From positions 124,001-188,000 of the forward strand of contig JAYKXP010000031.1 of NCBI GenBank assembly GCA_037176845.1: a stretch of DNA of 64,000 nt. The letters are read 5' to 3'. Of the stretch, positions 57,703 through 64,000 are shown one piece after another. Every line of letters begins with the position of its first letter. Position 1 is the stretch's first letter. The stretch is from Paramarasmius palmivorus (lineage: Eukaryota; Basidiomycota; Agaricomycetes; Agaricales; Marasmiaceae). The notes under the pieces were generated by a model. That model searched no databases. It was not told where the DNA came from and worked only from the letters and a program-made list of their open reading frames with translations. Position numbers and translations under genes: made by a program.

Positions 57703-59120
57703 ATAGTTAGCGATTTGGGACTTGTAAGTGCGTCTTGGGTCCAGGCTATGCAGGTAGTACAATTAAAGCGTGTCTTCACCCATGTATAGCGTTAGGTGTG
57801 GAAACCTCCATGGTGGTTATTAGTACACGCATAGGAACAGACAGGATCACGACGTTATTTCTGATGTTTATTTTGTTGGTATTGGTTCACCGTGTAGAGT
57901 TTAATAGCACTACAGGTACTACTCGCTCTCTGTATTGAAAACCTAACGACGAACATCACAGCCCACACAAGCCTCTCGATTAGACTCCCTCTCACGTTTT
58001 CCATTCCCTTAGTCCCCTTTGCGTTCCGTTATCATACACAGATTTGGCGCCCTTATCATCAACAAAGCTAGTCACTGCGACTTTCTCTTCCATTGTTCAA
58101 CGACTACAAATGTAGTCACGATATCATCTGCTATCGCAACTCCAGCATGAGATATTGATAACCTTGCGGGTCTTGCCTTCTGGCTGAAGATACCTGCATG
58201 GGATCTTTCCCATGTGGCGATTAATTTGTTGGATTGATCGTGGAGCTGAAAAATACTCGATTAGGGATGCTTCAATGATAAGTCCACGTTTGAACATACT
58301 TCTTGGTTCCCATTTAACCTCGTCTTCCAAGTGTATTTTTGTCCATCTGAAGCCACGAAGGATCGTGCGCTACAACACTACATTATATTCACGTAGTGGA
58401 CCCCTCGAATGCTCTCGTACTGTTTACATAGTTAGAGCGACGATCTTTTTATGTTGACTAATGCTGTTGTGAAGGCCAATTGCTGTGTAAGGCTGTACAT
58501 TTATGTGCGCCTTGCTTTGATGAAATCACGTCATTCTTCTCAGGGCGATACTTGGGCGATACACATCTACTCTAGCCATACACACCGTAAATGGAAAATA
58601 TTCCGCTCGGGGGAATTGGGTGCGGATATGGCGTATATCAGTCAATAGCTGAAAAGAGGTGCGATACACCAAGAATCTTCTCAGTGAAACTGCCTAATAC
58701 GGAAATTCTCTCAGTTGAAAAACAGAATGTCACCAGCAAACTGAGTTATTGGTTGAAATATCTTGTTTCTCTCCGTCATTCTTCCGAGCGGTATATTTTC
58801 CATTTACGGAGTGATATGTACCCTCTTTTCTTTGGACCTCTTAAACATTCTCTTTACCTCGTAGGGCAACGCATTGACAACTTTTCTTTCGTCAGAGACC
58901 CCACCCTCACGGTTTGCAACCTCATCGATGTTTTAGGCCTCGTGCGTCGTAAGTGCTTCTCAACGTCAAGAAAACGTCTGAACTCTACACCTATCATGAC
59001 CCGCCAACAACCGCAGCATCATCGCCTATTCAATTTCAAATCATGATAATGGTGACCTCGACTACTCTAGCACCTACGCCTTTATCCTAGTCGTCGCGCG
59101 GTCTTCATTCAAAGTTCAAG
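57703..59120. other. Spacer
   Basis: I see no supported gene. A frame at 58591-59046 has no paralog, domain or splice support. Confidence 0.4.
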
Positions 59121-59144
59121 TCAAAATAACTCAACTACGCCTCT

Positions 59145-59952
59145 TCTTGAACTAACAACACTGACCACCTTACCCCCAAAATCCAACAGTGTACCCCCCT
59201 TTGTGGCAACCAAATCCCCATCCTCATCCTGTTCCACATTGAACAACGCGTCAACATTCACACTTCCCAATTCCAGCGTCTCCGCTCTGGACACCCCCGC
59301 CTCAATGCCAGCCCATCCAATATCAAACCTCAAATTCCTGGCCCAGCATCCTCTTCCGTCGCTGAGAACCCCAACACCGACTGTCACGTTGGCGTCGAGT
59401 AGAGTCTTGATGGCCGATTTGGGTCCCTTTGTGTGAGTTGGTATCGCTGCTTCCGCTGAGGATCGGCGCAGAATTCACGCCAATGTGAGAATGGAGGTCA
59501 ACAAGGCCAGGCGTAACCCATGCGCCGTTGACGTTTATTTCTTCAACGTCTTCCGATATTGCATATCCCGTAGAGCCAACAGAGCGAATGACACCTTTAT
59601 CGAGCAAAATGTCCCCAAAGACAATCTCGAGTCCTTCAGCAACTTCGCCAGTCCAAATCGTCGCATTCCGGATCAAAATGGGCTTTGTTGGTGCCAAGGC
59701 TGGATCATGGCGGTCGGAAACGTTTCGTTCATGGAAGTCAACCGGCGGAGCAGGTAGAACATTGAGTGAGATGCATTTATCGATGAGCTGGGCTGCATTT
59801 CTCGGTACACGAACGACACGTTGAGAAGGCTGAGTTGTCGAAAAGTCGAGACTGAGATAAGAAAGACAAGCTAGCGGGATGAGGAGAGCAATGAAAGGTA
59901 GATATCGAGGTTTTCGACGCTGTAATGGTACTTGGAAAGTGAGTTTATCCAT
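59145..59952 (-). pseudogene. Amidohydrolase-family gene with internal deletion
   Basis: From 59952 the frame codes an N-terminal membrane anchor (FIALLIPLACLSYLSLDF), the entry strands ILIRNATIWTGE and GDILLDKGVIRSVG, and GLVDLHSHIGVNSAP with the HxH metal-binding motif of amidohydrolases. After SDTNSHKG the frame changes, and the next readable part is the end of the same family: SAIKTLLDANVTVGVGVLSD, RNLRFDIGWAG and a final DFGGKVVSVVSS. Full-length relatives of this 'composite metal-dependent hydrolase' type are far longer, so the catalytic middle is deleted. Confidence 0.7.
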
Positions 59953-60741
59953 GCGGGTTCGTGGCCATGGTGGTGGTTCATATAGAAGATGACTGGTCCG
60001 TACGTAGTCAACGTCACCACTTTTTTGATCGCGTAATTTTCCGATCAGGGTCTCTTCTCTACCCTCACCTTGAAACCTTCCCTACACAAAACGTAAGTTA
60101 TTCCCTGTCATTTCAACAGAAAACTCACATATTGTTCCTATAGAACTCCTAAACTCTTGTTCGGTTTTGGCAGAACTGTCATCGAGGCTTCGAAAACGAG
60201 ACGCATGTGCTCATTTCAGGTAACCCTTCTCGCTCGATGCTCAAGCATTTGACACAACCTAAGTACGTACATTCTTGGTCCTGCTGATTTCTATCGCTAG
60301 GGTAGTCACCGTTCACCACGCAGGTTTATTAATACAATCCCCAGAAGCAAGGCCAGAAGCCCTGGATTACCTTCACCTACATTATAAAACACGATCTTCC
60401 TTCATCTTCAAAGTCGCGCACATTAAGTAACCGATAATTCACGATTAATCTTGATCGTGCTAACCTGCGGCTATCTATCAGTGGATAGAGCTTTGTCTAC
60501 ACGGTGATGAATTTGGTGGTGGCAAATTTCATAGTTACCATTACACAACTCAGTTGCACATGACTCGACATGAGCATTGAGCCGAATAGACGGCGGATAC
60601 CATATGTCATTCCCAGAGACGCCATTGCTTTTGATGAGAAAGCAGTGTCCGCTGTCAAGCATTGTGGAGTCGAATACATCACTTCCCGCTGCCCAACATA
60701 TAAGAGCTCTCTCAAACGACAACTTCAAGGACATTATCAGC
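59953..60741. other. Spacer and promoter region of F2
   Basis: An in-frame extension upstream of the F2 start (from 60577) is not matched in F1 or F3, so the shorter start is preferred. I see no other gene. Confidence 0.4.
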
Positions 60742-61391
60742 ATGGAACTACTCCTCTCAGCTCACGATACCCGCGCAACAAGATTCACACTCTCCACAGG
60801 TCAAGCTCTCTACGAAACCAAGACACCCGAACCAGATGTGAAGCACCCCAAAACCATCTCGATCAAGAAACTCGAAAAAAAAGGCGTCGAACGCGATATG
60901 GCGTTTATAGAGTTCCACAAACTTCATGACGACGTTTGTAGAGTTTGGGGTACAGACGTTCAGCCGAAGAAAGAAGGGTTGTTTACCTCGTCAAGGTGCG
61001 TCATTCTTGCCGTTTGAGCCGAGCTCTGTTCGTGTCGATAACATGGCTCTGGGCGGGGACTACACAGTGAAAAGTCCTTCACTGCCTCTGACGGAAACAA
61101 GTACATATGGAATATAGAATCACCCGGATGCGCTGAGGTACGTTCGACTTTGAACGTGGTGTATAGTAACTCATCCACACGTAGCTGCAAAACGCTTCCG
61201 GGACCCCCATAGCTGTTTCTTCGAAGGCTCCACTATCACTTCAAATCAAACTGTCGATTGAAGATCCAGGGCTGGTAATATTGGATGAGATTGTGGCTAC
61301 TTTTGTGGTTGCGGACCAGTGGGCGAGAATGACGGATGCAGGGTTTGATGACCCAGTATTGTTCAAGTCTATCAAATATTGTTTACTGTAG
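60742..61391 (+). CDS. DUF6593-like protein (F2)
   Basis: Exons 60742-60995, 61068-61137 and 61185-61391 give 176 residues. Motifs shared with F1 and F3: TLSTGQALYETKT, HKLHDDVCRVWGTDV, SFTASDGNKYIW, and the C-terminal LDEIVATFVVADQWARMTDA. The start is chosen because MELLLSAHD aligns with MDLIFPNQN of F3. No signal peptide is seen; function unknown. The C terminus (FKSIKYCLL) differs from its neighbours. Confidence 0.75.
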
Positions 61392-61761
61392 TGGAAATGC
61401 ATTGCGAGGACACAGCTGCAACCCAGACCGTGCCCGTATGGAATGTTGGCGTTTGGAGTTCGTTATGCAAAGAATTGTAATGCCAAGCCACAGAAATGAT
61501 GCCGACTTGGAGTGGACGGTATGGCCGCCACCACAAGAATGACGCTGCCGATAGCGGCTCATCAAGTGTATTCTGTGTTACGCTGTTATGAATGGGTACA
61601 TACCACCGATGACGCAAGTATATTACTCCAATAAAAGATGGATAGTTATAACCAGAGGGCAGTGCTCAATGATGCTGCGCCGTGGAGCCGAATATTATAC
61701 GTACCTTCACGCGGGAAAGTTTATATAAACGGAATCACTCAACTCCTTCATTCTCACAAGA
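61392..61761. other. Spacer between F2 and F3
   Basis: It contains a likely TATA element TTTATATAAA near 61720-61730, about 35 bases before F3. I see no gene. Confidence 0.5.
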
Positions 61762-62440
61762 ATGGACCTCATTTTCCCGAATCAAAACACTAGCACCACA
61801 ACTTTCACGCTTTCTTCAGGTCAAGCACTCTATAAAACCTCGACGGACTTGGGAGCGAAACACTCCAAGACCATCTTGATCAAGAAGCTTGACCCGGACT
61901 TGAAGGAAAATGGCTCGGGAGAACGGGATATGGCATTCTTAGAGATCCATAAGTTTCACGATGATGTTTGTCGAGTCTGGGGCAGGGATGTCGCGCTGAA
62001 GACAGATGGGTTATTCACGTCGTATGTGTTTCTTGTCCCAGCTGAGTTACGGTGTTCCTGCAATGCTGATTGTGACTCAGTGCAAGGTCTTTCGACGCAT
62101 CTGACGGAAAGAGATATACCTGGAAGTTCGAGTCGTCTATTGGACGTGGAGAGGTACGCTATCATCTGAAATTGTTCATTCATCGTCTCTTCTCACGACT
62201 CGATCAACACCGTAGTTAAAGAATGCCTCGGGAGAAATCATCGCTCTGTCAGAAAAGTATCCGGCGCAGATGAAACTCACGATAGAAGGAGATGGTTTAA
62301 AGATAGCTGACGATATTGTGGCCACATTCGTTATCGCAGACCAGTGGGCCAGGATCACGAATGCAGGATATGGTGCGCCTGTTGGGAAAAGTGATATTGG
62401 TTCTGGTATCCTTGGGAGTGCCATAGCGTCTGGTGTATGA
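61762..62440 (+). CDS. DUF6593-like protein (F3)
   Basis: Exons 61762-62021, 62081-62153 and 62216-62440 give 185 residues. It is most like F2: TFTLSSGQALYKT, KTILIKKLDPDLKENG, HKFHDDVCRVWGRDV, SFDASDGKRYTWKF, and IADDIVATFVIADQWARITN. A Gly-rich end (KSDIGSGILGSAIASGV) follows. It converges on the alpha/beta hydrolase E2 with 139 bases between the stops. Function unknown. Confidence 0.8.
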
Positions 62441-62579
62441 TGTGCGGTGAAGTGTTAAGTATGTGGTTTCATGTTCCTTTGAGCCATGCTAATCATGATA
62501 TCGGTGTTTCCAACAAACGAGAGTGTTTCCTACTATTACATTCGGAATACCCAATGCTCTTTCCCCAAACAAAAAACCT

Positions 62580-63915
62580 TCAATTTCTCGTCAGTGCTGC
62601 AATTACAAATCTCATGAAATGCTCTGGGTCTTGTTGATGAATCTGAAAAGCAGAGCATGACAACGAGGCTCGTCACGGTGAAAGTCGGCCTCTAGAATCA
62701 CTCACACAATGATTTGCCCCGTCCATTTCCACGAATTCGACATGCCTTATAGGTATGCCAACCTCATCTTTCTTTGCTCGCTTGTCCTCGTATAGCCGTC
62801 TCGCCTCCAGATGAGTCCATACAGTAACCCAAAACGCACGGGGAGCGTATAAGTAGGTAAACCTTAGCTCCGGAAGAAATGTGTTTTCGTTTTCCTTTTG
62901 AGTCCCATACAGCGCCTTTTTAGTGCAGTTGAGGAGATGGGATGATAGGGTGTAGAACCTGTATATCCCGGATAAGTACAAGCTCCAGATTAGCCTCGTG
63001 TGGAAGAATACGCACATGCCAACATCGGCTGCTAGTCCGCTGGTATCGGGTTCATAGAATCTCTTCGTATCCGCACCGTCCCAGGAGTCGACGAAACATT
63101 CATCTGTCTCTTTGCGGAAATCAAACCCATCAATTGATGTTGGGGATATTGTCTGAGTCTCGTGACTGTAAGAAGACGTTGCCCAGCGTAAAAATTGGTT
63201 TGCTTGAGATTCCGGAGTTGTGAGCTTCGGATCTGTCCATGGGATGTAGGCAAGTGGTGAAGTGAAAGCTTGATGAAGAGGGTATCCGAAGGACATGTAC
63301 GGTGGGTCTATGCGTACATGTCTATGTTATGCGCTATAATGATGCGGAGAAAAAACTTACCATAAATAATAAAGTCTCTTAGGTACTCCCCAAGGAACGC
63401 ATATATCTCCCTATCGTTGTCCGGGTTCAAGGTGAATATCGACATGGTGGTCAAAACACCGATAGACCATCCCATGAGCGCTATACCCCCTCGTAATCCA
63501 TTGCCTTCCCGAGATATCCTTGGTATCGCTTCGTTCTGAACCAAAGTCTTGACGAAATCTATTAGATATAACATAATCCCTCTGAGAGACGACTCTGTGC
63601 CACTATGGAAGCCATTCAGCTCCTCTTCGGTGTATGGTGTAGATCCTTGATATCCGCGACGGTTTAGCGCGACAATTCGGATGTTGTTACTCGACGCTAA
63701 GGATTGGAGTTGTTCAAAGCCAGCTATATGCACGGTAAGCTGGCATCACAAACGATGGCTGAATAAAACCAAGAACTATACTCACTTGCTACAAATCCAA
63801 CACCATGCACTATGACGACCGTCACGTAGTCGCCATTTGAGTTGAGCGGTGCACCACTGTCGGTAAAAGTGATCTTGATGTCGCCGCAGAGGGTGTACGT
63901 TGATTGTGAGGGCAT
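62580..63915 (-). CDS. Alpha/beta hydrolase (E2)
   Basis: Exons 63915-63786, 63723-63361, 63307-63016, 62958-62706 and 62642-62580 give 366 residues. It is a paralog of E1 with the same five-exon structure and phases. Landmarks: KITFTDSGAPLNSNGDY, an HGVGF oxyanion loop (E1 has HGGGF), RRGYQGSTPYT, GWSIG with the nucleophile Ser, LRFTYLYAPRAFW, and ANHC with the likely catalytic His, then HQQDPEHFMRFVIAAL. No signal peptide; the substrate is unknown. The last exon lies past the apparent stop at 62673 and is supported by E1. Confidence 0.85.
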
Positions 63916-64000
63916 ATCGTGATGAGATGCGTTGAATCTCAGTTTGAAAGGAGTGCCTTTGAATCCATATCGCTATACCATGGTTAAATATGAACATGAA
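63916..64000. other. Right edge of the window
   Basis: Upstream flank of E2; nothing else is visible. Confidence 0.4.

Noticed and set aside
60577..60741. Longer N terminus of F2 starting at 60577
   Set aside because: F1 and F3 start at the equivalent of 60742, and the extension has no counterpart.

Overview
The window is nuclear DNA of a mushroom-forming fungus (Agaricomycetes). Genes are small and cut by many 45-80 base GT-AG introns. Families seen are class I hydrophobins, DUF6593-like proteins, membrane-anchored GH76 proteins and single-pass secretory-pathway membrane proteins. No transposase, reverse transcriptase or bacterial-style operon is visible. The sequence is dominated by local duplication; about half of the gene copies are intact and the rest show ordered stages of decay. 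All gene models were built by hand from splice signals, frame continuity and comparison between paralogs inside the window; no database search was possible.

Layout. (1) 0.6-15 kb holds three direct copies of 'unit I'. Each has a gene for a secreted protein made of CDQYGGC repeats (1127, 5293, 10224), then a tRNA-Asp-like element on the same strand, then a single-pass membrane protein gene (2605, 6776, 13345). (2) 16-20 kb holds a DUF6593-like gene, an unrecognised cysteine-bearing secreted protein gene and an alpha/beta hydrolase gene. (3) 22-29.5 kb holds three hydrophobin copies, one without its normal start, around a paralog of the secreted protein gene. (4) 30.7-33.4 kb is a cluster of eight tRNA-like elements. 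(5) 33-58 kb holds three copies of 'unit II'. Here CDQYGGC genes lie on the minus strand (33586-34226, 43342-43772, 54573-54983) with tRNA-like elements just downstream, and they alternate with plus-strand GH76 genes or remnants (37988, 39750, 48502, 57370). (6) 59-64 kb holds an internally deleted amidohydrolase pseudogene, two DUF6593-like genes and a second alpha/beta hydrolase gene.

Two structures stand out. First, the membrane protein genes carry a tandem array of mini-exons (27, 30, 33 or 42 bases), each with its own short intron and all introns in the same phase. The number of mini-exons, and so the length of the Ser/Thr/Pro-rich extracellular stalk, differs between paralogs while the frame is kept. 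Second, at least 30 tRNA-Asp(GTC)-like elements lie on both strands. The mature tRNA part is conserved, the intron after position 37 is unrelated in sequence between most copies, and a run of T follows about 15-25 bases downstream of the better copies. One such element follows every CDQYGGC gene.

Functionally this looks like a cell-surface locus: hydrophobins, cysteine-repeat secreted proteins, anchored GH76 proteins (cell-wall mannan or GPI-glycan processing in the known family) and anchored receptors or adhesins. The tail of the membrane protein, and of one GH76 copy, carries a PPxY motif of the kind read by WW domains.
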